Shown here: piece by piece, positions 27,742 through 36,658 of the stretch | Layout of the letters: every line of letters begins with the position of its first letter | How positions within the stretch are numbered: the stretch's first letter is position 1 | DNA from: Thermus antranikianii DSM 12462 | GTDB lineage: Bacteria > Deinococcota > Deinococci > Deinococcales > Thermaceae | Direction: 5' to 3' | DNA length: 64,000 bases | NCBI RefSeq assembly: GCF_000423905.1 | Contig: NZ_AUIW01000002.1 | Location: 124,001-188,000, forward strand | Notes under the pieces: model-generated | The model's database searches: none | What the model was told of the DNA's origin: nothing | The model's input: only the letters and a program-made list of their open reading frames with translations | Made by a program: the position numbers and the translations under genes

Positions 27742-30700
27742 TCACCTCAGGATCGCTTCCCGGGCCCTTCGCCCTTCAAAGGCGTAGAAGGCCGCGGGCA
27801 CCACGAAGAGGGTGAGGAGGGTGGAGGAAAGGAGCCCCCCCAGGATGATCACCCCTAGAGGCCTCCGGTACTCCGCCCCTTCCCCGGTGCCCAGGAGCAG
27901 GGGAAGGCTGATGATGAGCACGGTGAGGGTGGTCATGAGGATCGGCCTTAAGCGGAGCCGGGCCGCCTCCACCAGGGCTTCCCTTAAGGGCTTTTCCCGC
28001 ATGCGCCTTACGGCGAAGTCCAGAAGGAGGATGGCGTTTTTGGTGACCAGACCGATGAGCATCACCACCCCCAGGACGCTGATCACATCCAGGCCGGTTC
28101 CCAAAAGGTAGGTGAGCCAGAAGGCCCCCACCAAGGCTAAGGGAACGGGGAGGAGAAGGTAAAGGGGGTAGCGCCAGGCGTTGAACTGGCTGGCGATGAC
28201 CAGGTAGTTGAGCACCAGGGCCAGGGCGAAGGCCAGGGGGGCCAGCCGGGCCAGTTCCCCGGTGAAGCTACCCAGGCCCGTGGCCAGAAGCTCCACCCCA
28301 TCGCCCAGGAGCCCCTTGGACTGGAGTTCCGCTTCCAGCTCCCTTTGGATCTGGAAGGTCCCGGGGGCGTCCGGCTTCAAGTTGATGTTGATGCCGGCGG
28401 CGTAGGCTTGGTTGCGCCTCGAGATCAGGGTGGGTCCAGGCCGCTCCACGAACCGCCCCAGGCTTCCCAGGGGCAGGAAGGCGCCCAGGGCAGGGGCGTA
28501 GATGGGCAGGGAGAGGAGGTCGGACTCGTCCCCGAGGCGTAGGGGATCCGCTTGGACCACGATGGCCAGTTCCTCGCCGCCCCTCCTGGCGGTGGCCGCC
28601 TGGGTGCCGGAGAGGTAAAGGCGCAGGGTCTGGGCCAGGTCCAAGGGGGTGAGGCCGGTGCCGGAAAGCCGGGCAGGATCCGGCACGAAGACCCGTTCCC
28701 GCTGGGTGGCCTCGAGGGTGTTCTTCACGTTGAGGACATAGGGTTTTTCCGCAATCAGCTGGGTGATCTCCCTCACCCGCTTCTCCAAAAGGGCCCGGTC
28801 GGGGCTGGTGACGAAAAACTGCAGGTCCGCATCCCCGGCCTCGGGGCCGGTCTGGGCCAGGACCCGTAGGTCGGCCCCAGGGAAGTCCTTAAGGGCCTCC
28901 CGTCCTTGGCGGTTGAAGACCTCGGTGAGGGTGAAGATGTCCTGGCGCTCGCTCTTGGGCTTCAGGACGATCTGGAGCTGCACCCGGCTGGGGTCCCCCA
29001 CCTGGGCCCCGCCGGTGGCGCTGGCCCCCACGGTGGTGACCACCCGCTTCACCGCGGGGTGGGAGAGGAAGTAGGCCTCGAGGGCCCTTGCCGCCCGGTC
29101 GGAGACCGCCAGGGGGGTGTCCTTGGGCAGGAGCAGGGTGGCGGTGAGGACCCCGGTGTCGGAGCGGGGGGTGAAGTTGAAGGGGATCCTGGGCAGGATG
29201 GGGAAGAGGGAGAGGAAGGCCAGGGTGGCGAGACCCAGGACTACCCAAGGCCGTCTTAGGACCTGGCCAAGGCTTCGGGCGTAGGCCTCGGTGAGGCGGT
29301 GCATCAAGGCCTCGGAGCTCGCGTGGAGGAGGTGGGTGAGGGCTCCCGCCAGGTCCAGGAAAAAGCGGCCCAGGTAGCGCCCAAGGCCGAGGAGGGCGGG
29401 GTACAGGGGAAGGAGGAGGAGCCAAAGGGGTCCCTGCCGGTAGAGGAGGAAGGCGGCCAGGGCTCCGAGGAGAAGACCCACTGGGGTGCGGAGGCCCCTT
29501 TGGTAAGCGAAGCGGAGGTCTTGGGGCAGGAGGCGTAGGGCCAGAAGGGCTTCCTTGGGGCTTGGGGGTTCGGGGTCCGGGAAGTAGGCCAGGCGCACGG
29601 TGAGGAAGAGGAGGGCCTCCAGCCAGCTCACGGCGATGGCGGCGGCCATTCCCAGGCCGAACTGCTGGAAGATCTGGCCGATGATGCCCGGGAGGAAGCT
29701 GATGGGGAGGAATACCGCGAGAAGGCTCAGGGTGGCGGCGGCCACCGCCACGGAAACCTCGCTGGCTCCCTTCAGCACCGCTTCCTTGAGGCCGTACCCC
29801 ATGCGCCGGTAGCGGTCGATGTTCTCCGCCACCACGATGGAGTCGTCCACCACGATGCCCACCGCCACGGTGAGGGCGAGAAGGCTGATCAGGTTGTAGG
29901 TGAAGCCCAGAAGGCCGAAGAGGAGGATGGCCCCGGAGAGGGTGATGGGGATGGCCAGGATCACGGAGAAGACGGAGTTCAGCTTCCCCAAGAAGACCAA
30001 CACCACCAAGGACACCGCCAAGGCAGCTAGGAAGGCCTCCCGCACCGTGTCCAAAACGGCGGCCCGGATAAAGCGGGTGGAGTCCAGGGCGATCTCCGCC
30101 CGGTAGCCTGCGGGGAGTTTGGTTTCCGCCAGGGTCTTTTTGACCCCGTCCGCCACGGCCACGGCGTTGGAGTCAGGGGTCTTCACCACCGCCAGGAGGA
30201 CGGCGGGGCGGCCGTTCAGGCGGTTTAGGGTGCTGGGCTCTTCCGCCCGCTCCTCCACCCGGGCCACGTCCCGGATCCTGAGGCCCCGAGAGGGGTCCAG
30301 GACCAGATCCGCCACCTCCTCGGCGGTGGCGGGGGTGTTGCGCAGGGTGTAGACCCGGCGCTTTTCCCCCTCGGTGAGGCTTCCCAAGGGCAGGTTCAGG
30401 GCCGAGGTGGAAAGCGCCTGCACCACCTGGCCGGGGGCTACCCCCAGGGCCTCGAGGCGGCCTGGGTCCAGGTAGACCCGGATGGCCCTCTTGGGCGCCC
30501 CGGTGAGGCGGATGTCCGCCACCCCCGGCACCAGCTGGAGGCGGGGCTTTAGGGTTCGCTCGGCGTAGCGCAACACCTGGGAGAGATCCTCCCCGGGCGC
30601 CTCGAGGGCCACGTAGAGGATGGGGCTTGCCGAGGGGTCAAACTTCTGCACCACGGGGGGCGAGGCATCCTTGGGAAGCAGGGCCCGGGCGGCGGCCACC

Positions 30701-31041
30701 TTCTGGCTCACCTCCACCGCTACCCGGTCCACGTCCACCCCTTGCTGGAACTGGACAAAGACCAGGCTGAAGCCCTCGGTGGAGCTGCTTCCGATGGTGT
30801 CCACCCCGCTTAGGGTGGAAAGGGCGTCCTCGAGGGGCTTGGATACTTGCTCCGCCACCTCCTCGGGACCGGCCCCGGGGTAGCTGGTGGAAACCGCCAC
30901 CACGGGCACGCTGAAGCGGGGGAGGAGTTCCACCCCAAGCCCAAGGCCCAGGAGCAGGCCCACCAGGACCAGGCCCACGAAGATGGCGGTGGCGAAGACG
31001 AACCGCTCCACGAAGAAGGCCACCAGAGGGTTGGTCCTCAC
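27742..31041 (-). CDS. RND-family efflux pump (AcrB/MexB-like inner-membrane transporter)
   Basis: A proton-driven multidrug or metal/organic efflux transporter of 1099 residues. The N-terminal helix (AIFVGLVLVGLLLGLGLGVELLP), two large periplasmic loops (about 45-340 and 640-900), and TM4 with GIVVDDSIVVAENIDRYRR, the paired Asp of the proton relay, are typical. Between TM6 and TM7 (residues about 490-570) there is an additional hydrophobic stretch (VGLLLGALAAFLLY, LWLLLLPLYPALLGLG) that AcrB lacks. It overlaps the adaptor gene by ATGA and belongs to the marR-controlled operon. Confidence 0.95.
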   Translation of the reverse strand: MRTNPLVAFFVERFVFATAIFVGLVLVGLLLGLGLGVELLPRFSVPVVAVSTSYPGAGPEEVAEQVSKPLEDALSTLSGVDTIGSSSTEGFSLVFVQFQQGVDVDRVAVEVSQKVAAARALLPKDASPPVVQKFDPSASPILYVALEAPGEDLSQVLRYAERTLKPRLQLVPGVADIRLTGAPKRAIRVYLDPGRLEALGVAPGQVVQALSTSALNLPLGSLTEGEKRRVYTLRNTPATAEEVADLVLDPSRGLRIRDVARVEERAEEPSTLNRLNGRPAVLLAVVKTPDSNAVAVADGVKKTLAETKLPAGYRAEIALDSTRFIRAAVLDTVREAFLAALAVSLVVLVFLGKLNSVFSVILAIPITLSGAILLFGLLGFTYNLISLLALTVAVGIVVDDSIVVAENIDRYRRMGYGLKEAVLKGASEVSVAVAAATLSLLAVFLPISFLPGIIGQIFQQFGLGMAAAIAVSWLEALLFLTVRLAYFPDPEPPSPKEALLALRLLPQDLRFAYQRGLRTPVGLLLGALAAFLLYRQGPLWLLLLPLYPALLGLGRYLGRFFLDLAGALTHLLHASSEALMHRLTEAYARSLGQVLRRPWVVLGLATLAFLSLFPILPRIPFNFTPRSDTGVLTATLLLPKDTPLAVSDRAARALEAYFLSHPAVKRVVTTVGASATGGAQVGDPSRVQLQIVLKPKSERQDIFTLTEVFNRQGREALKDFPGADLRVLAQTGPEAGDADLQFFVTSPDRALLEKRVREITQLIAEKPYVLNVKNTLEATQRERVFVPDPARLSGTGLTPLDLAQTLRLYLSGTQAATARRGGEELAIVVQADPLRLGDESDLLSLPIYAPALGAFLPLGSLGRFVERPGPTLISRRNQAYAAGININLKPDAPGTFQIQRELEAELQSKGLLGDGVELLATGLGSFTGELARLAPLAFALALVLNYLVIASQFNAWRYPLYLLLPVPLALVGAFWLTYLLGTGLDVISVLGVVMLIGLVTKNAILLLDFAVRRMREKPLREALVEAARLRLRPILMTTLTVLIISLPLLLGTGEGAEYRRPLGVIILGGLLSSTLLTLFVVPAAFYAFEGRRAREAILR

Positions 31042-32225
31042 CGAACCACCTCCACGGGATCCCCATCCTTGAGGCCCACGGGCACGGGATGGATGACCTC
31101 GGCACCCTTGTCAAGGCCCTCCACCGCCGCTTGTCCGCCTTCTTGGGCGAGAAGGCGCACGGGGGTTTTTCTCGCCTTCCCCGCCTTCACCTGGTAGACC
31201 AGGGTTTCCCCCTCCTGGACCTGGAGGCTCGTTGCGGGGATGAGGAAGCCTTCGGCCAGCTTCACCCGGTAGCGTGCCTCGGCAGGACCCGGGAGCAGCC
31301 TGCCTTCCGGCTTCAGGACCACCTCCACCAGGCGGGTCTGTCCCGGGAGGTCCGTTTTGCGCAGGAGGCGTGCCCGCACCTCCCGCCCGTTTTGCCTGAG
31401 GAGGAAGGGCGTTTCTGGGGTGAGGGCGCTGGCTTGGTCGGGAGGGAGGTAGACCTTGGCCAAAAGGCGGTCCGTGGTGGCCAGCCGGAAGGCCCGGCTT
31501 CCCGTTCCCACGAACTCCCCTTCCCTTACAAAGACCTCCACCACCTCCCCGGCGAAGGGGGCCCGCACCGTGCTTTCCTTGAGGTTCCTTTCCGCCTGGC
31601 GCACCTGGAGCCGGGCGGCCTCCACCTGAAGCTCAAGAAGCCGGAGGTCCTCTCCCCGCTCCAGGCGGGATAGGGCCTCGAGGGCGTTCTGGTAGTGGCT
31701 TTCCGCCTGGCGGTACTGGGCCTCGAGGGCCTTGAGGTCCAAAGGGGCCAAGGCTCCCGCCGAAAGCAGGGCCTGGCCTTCCTCGTAGCGCTTCTTGGCC
31801 GCCTGGAGCTGGGCTTCTGCCGCCTGGAGCTGGGCCTTGAGGGTGGCCCGGTTTCCCACAAGCTGGTTTCGGGCGCGCTCCAGGTTGGCCTCGGCTTGTT
31901 TTAGGTTAAGCTTGGCGGCTTCCAGGGCCTCCTGGAAGGGAGCTGGGTCCAGGTAGACCACCCCTTCCCCCGCCTGCACCCGGGTGCCGGCGGGAAGGGT
32001 TCGCAGGACCCGGCCGGAGGCGCCTGCCGCCACCAGGCTCTCCTTTTCCGCCTGCAAGGTGGCGGAGGCCCGTACCTCCCGTTCCAGGATTCCAGGCTGG
32101 GCCCGCACGGTGCGCACCTCCGTGGCCAGGGTAGGGGTGGGAGGGGCCTCGGGGGCTTTGGCCTCCTTGGGGGCGCAGGCGCTGAGGAGGATGAGGCTTA
32201 GGGCAAGGCTTGTTACAGGGCGCAT
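31038..32225 (-). CDS. RND efflux periplasmic adaptor (HlyD/AcrA family lipoprotein)
   Basis: The 395-residue membrane-fusion protein links the RND pump with the outer-membrane channel. MRPVTSLALSLILLSAC is a signal peptide with lipobox (LLSAC, Cys17). The lipoyl half-motifs (ASGRVLRTLPAGTRVQAGEGV and VRAPFAGEVVEVFVREGEFV) flank a long coiled-coil hairpin (about 95-200, QAEANLERARNQL, QAAEAQLQAAKKRYE), followed by beta-barrel and membrane-proximal domains. It starts 10 bases after the second TolC-like gene. Confidence 0.94.
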   Translation of the reverse strand: MRPVTSLALSLILLSACAPKEAKAPEAPPTPTLATEVRTVRAQPGILEREVRASATLQAEKESLVAAGASGRVLRTLPAGTRVQAGEGVVYLDPAPFQEALEAAKLNLKQAEANLERARNQLVGNRATLKAQLQAAEAQLQAAKKRYEEGQALLSAGALAPLDLKALEAQYRQAESHYQNALEALSRLERGEDLRLLELQVEAARLQVRQAERNLKESTVRAPFAGEVVEVFVREGEFVGTGSRAFRLATTDRLLAKVYLPPDQASALTPETPFLLRQNGREVRARLLRKTDLPGQTRLVEVVLKPEGRLLPGPAEARYRVKLAEGFLIPATSLQVQEGETLVYQVKAGKARKTPVRLLAQEGGQAAVEGLDKGAEVIHPVPVGLKDGDPVEVVR

Positions 32226-32235
32226 GGTTTCCTCC

Positions 32236-33204
32236 TTAGCGGCTCGCCAGGAGCCCGTAATAGGCCTTCAGGTAGGCGTGCTTGGCCTGCTCCAGGGAAA
32301 GCGCCGCCTGCTTGAGGGCGAGTTCCTGTTGTAGAAGGCCTAACCGGCTGGTGAGCCCCGCCTGGAACCGCTTCTCCTCGGCCCGGTAGCGCTCCTGGGC
32401 TGCCCGGTAAGCCTCCTCCGCCGTTTTCACCCCTTGCAGGAGGGGGGATAGCTGGCGGTACCTGGCCTCCAGGCCCAGCCTTAGGGAGCGCTCCAGGTTG
32501 GCCAGGTTGGCCTCGAGGGTTTGGATCTGATCCTCTAGGGCTTCGATCTCCTTCCTTGGGACGAAGCTTTCGTCCAAGAGACCCCGCTGGAAGCGGAGAA
32601 GGGCCAAGGACTGCTTCAGCTGCAGGAGGTCGGCGTGCTCCTGAAGAAGGGTCTCCACCGCCTTCTCCTCGGGGAGGGCTGGCAGTTCCTTGACGCCTTC
32701 CGGCTTCCAATCGCCCACCAGGTTCGCCAAGGCGGCCAGGGCGGTATCCCGTCCCCTTTGGGCCAGCTCCAGGTTCTTCCTGGCCTCCAGAAGCCGGGTT
32801 TGCGCCTCGAGGAGGTCCAGGCTGGTGGCCCCGCCTCCCTTGAGGCGGATCTCCGTGGCCTTGAGTCCCAGCTCGGCCACCTCCACGGCCTTTGCCGCCA
32901 GATCCACCTGCAGGAGGGCTTCATAGGCCTGGGTGTAGGCGGAGACGATCTCGCTTTCCGCCTGGGCCAGGGCCCGTTTGAACCTGGCCTCGGCCAGATC
33001 CCTGGCCTGGCGCGCTTGCAGCTCGGCCAAGGCGGTGCGCAAGGGGTCCTGGAGGGTGCGGGCCAGGTCTTTCTGCTTGGTTTCGTAGTCCAAGCGAGCC
33101 GCGACCACCGCCGCCACCTCCGGTGCCTTCTTCAGGGCCTCGGGGAGGGGCTGGGCCAGGCCGAGGGCCAGGAGCACGGGTAAGGCTAGGGCGCTTTTTC
33201 TCAT
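32236..33204 (-). CDS. Outer-membrane efflux protein, TolC family (short paralogue)
   Basis: A 322-residue protein with a signal peptide (MRKSALALPVLLALGLAQPLPEAL) and long alpha-helical segments with TolC-like heptads (TRLLEARKNLELAQRGRDTALAALANLVGD; RYRAEEKRFQAGLTSRLGLLQQELALKQ). It is shorter than typical TolC proteins (about 420-480). ATG at 33204 overlaps the preceding TolC-like gene by ATGA. Two tandem TolC-like genes in one operon suggest a heteromeric channel or division of labour (inference). Confidence 0.85.
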   Translation of the reverse strand: MRKSALALPVLLALGLAQPLPEALKKAPEVAAVVAARLDYETKQKDLARTLQDPLRTALAELQARQARDLAEARFKRALAQAESEIVSAYTQAYEALLQVDLAAKAVEVAELGLKATEIRLKGGGATSLDLLEAQTRLLEARKNLELAQRGRDTALAALANLVGDWKPEGVKELPALPEEKAVETLLQEHADLLQLKQSLALLRFQRGLLDESFVPRKEIEALEDQIQTLEANLANLERSLRLGLEARYRQLSPLLQGVKTAEEAYRAAQERYRAEEKRFQAGLTSRLGLLQQELALKQAALSLEQAKHAYLKAYYGLLASR

Positions 33205-34469
33205 GGGATCACCTCCGGTAGGAGTTCGCCGTAGAGCTGGTAAAGCTCCATCCACTTGGTTCTCAGGTCGCTTTCCGCCTGGGCCAGGGCCAGTTCCGCC
33301 TGGGCAAGGGAAAGCTCCGCCTGCAACAGGGCCAGGGGGCTTTCCAGGCCGAGTTCCAGGCGCTTTTTCGTTTCCGCCAGGGTCCTTTCCTGGGCCTCGA
33401 GGCGGAGGCGGGCTAGCTCCAGGGCCGCCCTTAGGGTTTTTAGGGAGTTATTCAGGGTTTCCTCCTGCAGCCGGGCTTGCCTTTCGGTTGCCTTCAAGGC
33501 TTCCTCCGCCCCCCGCACCTGGGCCTCTGCGGCCTCCAGGGCGGCGAAGAGACCCGGGGAGAGGGTGAGGGAAAAGGAGAGCCTCATTTCCTCCAGGGTT
33601 CGGTAGCTACCCCCTCCGGGCAGGCTGGTGGGCCTTTGCGCGGGATCCTGCCGGGTGTAGGCCAGGGTGGGTTGCAGGGTCCGGCTGGAAAGGCTCAGGG
33701 CCAGGGTGTCGTTCCCGCTTGGGTAGAGGAGGTAGCTGGCCTTGACCTCGGGGAAGAGGGTGCGGAGGGCGCTCATGTGGGCGATCCTGGCCTCCTCCAG
33801 GCTCAGGCGGGCTTCCTCCAGGGAAAGGGGCGTGGTGCCTTGGGGTGGGGGGATCTCGGGGAGGGGCTTGGTGAGGTCCACCAGCCCCTCCGCCCCCTTC
33901 CTGGCCAGCTCCACGTTCCTCTGGGCCTCCAAGAGGCGGTTTTCCGCTTCCTTCAGGGCGAGCTCCGCCTCCCGGAGCTCCTTGGGGTTGGCCTGGCGTT
34001 TCCGGGCCGCCTCCAGGGCTGCCCGGGCCAGTTCCACTCCCTTTTGCGCCACCTTTTTCCCCAAGAGGGCCAGCTGGTAGCGCCCGTATGCGGCCACCGC
34101 CTGGGTTTGCAGGGCGGTGAGGGCCTTGCGGTAGCCGAGCTCGGCTCTTCGGTAGGCGATCCAGGCCCGTTCCAGGCTGTCCTGCACTTCCCCAAAGGGG
34201 AAGGGAGTGAGGACCAGGGCCAGGGTGAGGCTTCCCCCCGTGGCGGGCAGGCCTTGGCAGAGGGAGGGAGGAGTGCACTCGTATCCCAGGCGGGCGTAGT
34301 TTCCCTGCACGTTCAGGGCCAAGGGGGAGGCCTGGGCCTCGAGGGCCTTGGCAGCGGCCTGCAAGAAGGCTTGGGCCTGCCGGGCCAGGGGATGGTCCTT
34401 GAGGGGACTCAGCGCCCCCTGGGCCAATGCGGGAAGGAGAAAGAGGAGGAGGGCAAGGGCTTTAGCCAC
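33201..34469 (-). CDS. Outer-membrane efflux protein, TolC family
   Basis: A 422-residue channel-type protein. Signal peptide AKALALLLFLLPALAQG; TolC-like periplasmic helices (ALEAARKRQANPKELREAELALKEAENRLLEAQRNVELARKG split by small beta segments, and SLTLSPGLFAALEAAEAQVRGAEEAL). One Cys pair (YECTPPSLCQG) near residue 70 could form a disulfide in the extracellular part. GTG start overlaps the marR stop by eight bases. Exports substrates across the outer membrane with the RND pump encoded downstream. Confidence 0.88.
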   Translation of the reverse strand: MAKALALLLFLLPALAQGALSPLKDHPLARQAQAFLQAAAKALEAQASPLALNVQGNYARLGYECTPPSLCQGLPATGGSLTLALVLTPFPFGEVQDSLERAWIAYRRAELGYRKALTALQTQAVAAYGRYQLALLGKKVAQKGVELARAALEAARKRQANPKELREAELALKEAENRLLEAQRNVELARKGAEGLVDLTKPLPEIPPPQGTTPLSLEEARLSLEEARIAHMSALRTLFPEVKASYLLYPSGNDTLALSLSSRTLQPTLAYTRQDPAQRPTSLPGGGSYRTLEEMRLSFSLTLSPGLFAALEAAEAQVRGAEEALKATERQARLQEETLNNSLKTLRAALELARLRLEAQERTLAETKKRLELGLESPLALLQAELSLAQAELALAQAESDLRTKWMELYQLYGELLPEVIP

Positions 34470-34896
34470 CTTCCACCTCCGTGAGTTTGCGCAGGAGGTC
34501 GCGGAAAAGGAGGAGCTCCTTTGGGCTGAGCCGGGCCAGGTGCTGGCCGTAGGCGTGAAGCCAGGCTTCCTGTAGGCGCTTGTGCACGGCCTCCCCCTTG
34601 GGGGTAAGGCGGAGGAGGACCCTGCGGCGGTCCTGGGGGTCTGGGTGGCGCTCCAGGAGGCCAGCTTCCTCCAAGGAGGCGAGGAGATGGGATACCTGGG
34701 AGGGAAGGACCTCCAGTTGCTCCGCCAGGCGGGAGGGAAGCTGGACCCCTTCCCTCACCAGGCGGAGCACCTCCGCCTGCAGGAGGGAAACCCCCTCCTG
34801 AGCGAAGATCTCCTTGGCCCGGGAGAGCAAAAGGCGCATCAGGGTGTAGCCGAGCCGGGATAGCTCCTCCACCAGAGGGGTGGGTGGACCCTTCAT
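34462..34896 (-). CDS. MarR-family transcriptional regulator of the efflux operon
   Basis: A 144-residue winged-helix regulator. The DNA-binding core is EVLRLVREGVQLPSRLAEQLEVLPSQVSHLLASLEEAGLLERHPDPQDRR, with the wing Asp-Arg-Arg. MarR proteins usually repress their own operon and release DNA on binding small phenolic or drug ligands. It is the first gene of the operon, divergent to the CorC-type gene, with a TATAGT box eight bases before its ATG. Confidence 0.93.
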   Translation of the reverse strand: MKGPPTPLVEELSRLGYTLMRLLLSRAKEIFAQEGVSLLQAEVLRLVREGVQLPSRLAEQLEVLPSQVSHLLASLEEAGLLERHPDPQDRRRVLLRLTPKGEAVHKRLQEAWLHAYGQHLARLSPKELLLFRDLLRKLTEVEGG

Positions 34897-34910
34897 ATGC
34901 GTAAACTATA
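34897..34910 (-). promoter_or_regulatory. Leaderless promoter of marR and candidate MarR operator
   Basis: Minus-strand TATAGT (34910-34905) is eight bases upstream of the ATG at 34896. The surrounding GTATAGTTTAC is an imperfect inverted repeat (GTA...TAC), a possible site for MarR autorepression; this last point is weak. Confidence 0.45.
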
Positions 34911-34977
34911 CAGGGATATCAATGAAAAGCGTGAGGGCGCCTGGGTATCTTTGTGGTGTAGAATGGCGAAAGGTGAT

Positions 34978-36303
34978 ATGGACAGACCTCCCAGTCGGTG
35001 GCTCTTCTTCCTGCCCTTCGGTTCCCTAGCCCTGGCCCAGTCCCAAGCCCCAAGCCCTGGGGACCTTTTTCTTTTGGTCCTCCTCTTGGCCTTTTCCGCC
35101 TTTTTCTCCGCCAGCGAGACCGCCTTCACCACCCTCTACCCCTGGAAGGTGCGGGAGCTGGCGGAAACCCGGGGGGGACCCTTTCGGCTCCTCGCCCAGG
35201 ACATCACCCGCTTCCTCACCACCATCCTGGTGGGGAACAACCTGGTGAACATCGCCGCCACCGCCTTGGTGACGGATCTGGCCACCCGGGCCTTCGGTTC
35301 GGCCGGGGTGGGCTTGGCCACGGGGCTCATGACCTTCTTGGTGCTTTTCTTTGGGGAGATCACCCCCAAGTCCATCGCTGTGCACCATGCGGTGGCCTTG
35401 GCCCGGGTGGGGGCCTGGCCCATCTACCTCCTCTCCGTCCTTCTCTACCCCGTGGGCCGCTTTTTCAGCCTGGTCTCCGTTTTCCTGCTCAGGGTGCTGG
35501 GCCTGGAGCCTCGGGATACCCCCTTGGTGTCCGAGCAGGAGCTTAAGCTCATCCTGGCGGGGGCGGAGGAGTCCGGCACCATAGAGGCCCAGGAGGAGGA
35601 GATGATCCACTCCATCCTGGAGCTGGAGGAAACCCCTGTGCGGGAGATCATGACCCCTCGGGTGGAGATGGTGGCCATTGAGGCGGAGGCCAGCTTGGAG
35701 GACTTCCTCCACCTCTTCCGGGAGCACCGCTATAGCCGGGTTCCCGTCTACAAGGAGAACGTGGACCACATCGTGGGAGTGGCCTACGCCAAGGACCTTC
35801 TGGACTACTACTGCGAGGAAGACCTTAGGGGGCGTACGGTGGCCTCCATCGCCCATCCTCCGTACTTCGTCCCCGAGAACATGGATGCCTGGTCGCTTCT
35901 AAGGGAGCTTCGCCGGCGGAAGGTGCACATGGCCATAGTGGTGGACGAGTTTGGGGGCACGGCGGGCCTGGTCACCTTGGAGGACGTGATGGAGGAGATC
36001 GTGGGGGAGATCTATGACGAGACCGACGAGCCAGAGGACATGGCCATTCGCAGGCTTCCCGATGGCTCCTTTTCCATCCAGGCCCAAACCCCCGTGGACG
36101 AGGTTTCCAAGGCCCTGGGGGTGGAGCTGCCCGAGGGGGAGTACGACACCCTTTCCGGTTTCCTCTACGAGCAGTTCGGCCGCATCCCCGGCGTGGGGGA
36201 GAGCGTGGAGTGGCAGGGGTTCCGGTTCGTGGTGGAAAGCGCCGACCAGCGCCGGATAGAAAGGGTGCGGGTGGAGAGGTTGGTGGAGCATGGAGAGGGT
36301 TAG
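34978..36303 (+). CDS. CNNM/CorC-type membrane protein with CBS domains (HlyC/CorC family)
   Basis: The 441-residue protein has about four membrane helices of the CNNM (DUF21) domain (LFLLVLLLAFSAFFSASETAF; GNNLVNIAATALVTDLA; GLMTFLVLFFGEITPKSIAVHHA), a CBS pair (VREIMTPRVEMVAI... and IVVDEFGGTAGLVTLEDVMEEIVGEI) and a C-terminal transporter-associated CorC_HlyC domain. The family is linked to Mg2+ efflux. ATG 34978 (preceded by AAAGGTG) is preferred over upstream in-frame starts at 34963 and 34897, because the hydrophobic N-terminus begins here; a TAGAAT box at 34959-34964 fits its promoter. Confidence 0.9.
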   Translation: MDRPPSRWLFFLPFGSLALAQSQAPSPGDLFLLVLLLAFSAFFSASETAFTTLYPWKVRELAETRGGPFRLLAQDITRFLTTILVGNNLVNIAATALVTDLATRAFGSAGVGLATGLMTFLVLFFGEITPKSIAVHHAVALARVGAWPIYLLSVLLYPVGRFFSLVSVFLLRVLGLEPRDTPLVSEQELKLILAGAEESGTIEAQEEEMIHSILELEETPVREIMTPRVEMVAIEAEASLEDFLHLFREHRYSRVPVYKENVDHIVGVAYAKDLLDYYCEEDLRGRTVASIAHPPYFVPENMDAWSLLRELRRRKVHMAIVVDEFGGTAGLVTLEDVMEEIVGEIYDETDEPEDMAIRRLPDGSFSIQAQTPVDEVSKALGVELPEGEYDTLSGFLYEQFGRIPGVGESVEWQGFRFVVESADQRRIERVRVERLVEHGEG

Positions 36304-36658
36304 GGCCATCCTTAAGGCCCATGTGGAGCGAGCCTACGCTCCTTACTCCGGCTTTCCCGTGGTGGCCCTGGTGGAGGCGGAAGGGGAAAGCTTCCTTGGG
36401 GTCAATGTGGAGAACGCCTCCTTTCCCCTTTCCCAGTGCGCCGAGCGCAATGCGGTGGCCGCCATGGTCCTGGCGGGGAAGAGGCGGATAGACCGGGTGC
36501 ACATCTATAGCCCCAAAGGCCCCATTCCCCCTTGCGGGGGGTGCCGCCAGGTGCTTTTGGAGTTCGGCTCCCCCGGGACCGAGGTGGTCATGCACGGGCC
36601 TGAGGGGTATGTGGTGAGGACCCTGGGGGAGCTCTTGCCCCTGGGTTTTAGGCTCTAG
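36290..36658 (+). CDS. cdd: Cytidine deaminase
   Basis: Converts cytidine and deoxycytidine to uridine in pyrimidine salvage. The 122-residue homotetrameric-type enzyme shows the substrate Asn-Glu in NVENASF, the catalytic CAERNA (Zn Cys plus catalytic Glu) and PPCGGCRQVL with two more Zn cysteines. It overlaps the CorC-type gene by 14 bases and overlaps convergently the next gene by four bases. Confidence 0.96.
   Translation: MERVRAILKAHVERAYAPYSGFPVVALVEAEGESFLGVNVENASFPLSQCAERNAVAAMVLAGKRRIDRVHIYSPKGPIPPCGGCRQVLLEFGSPGTEVVMHGPEGYVVRTLGELLPLGFRL

Noticed and set aside
34897..34977. Upstream in-frame ATGs (34897, 34963) as starts of the CorC-type gene
   Set aside because: They would put promoter-like A+T-rich DNA and the marR control region into the coding sequence and lack a ribosome-binding site, while 34978 has AAAGGTG and begins directly before the hydrophobic N-terminus.
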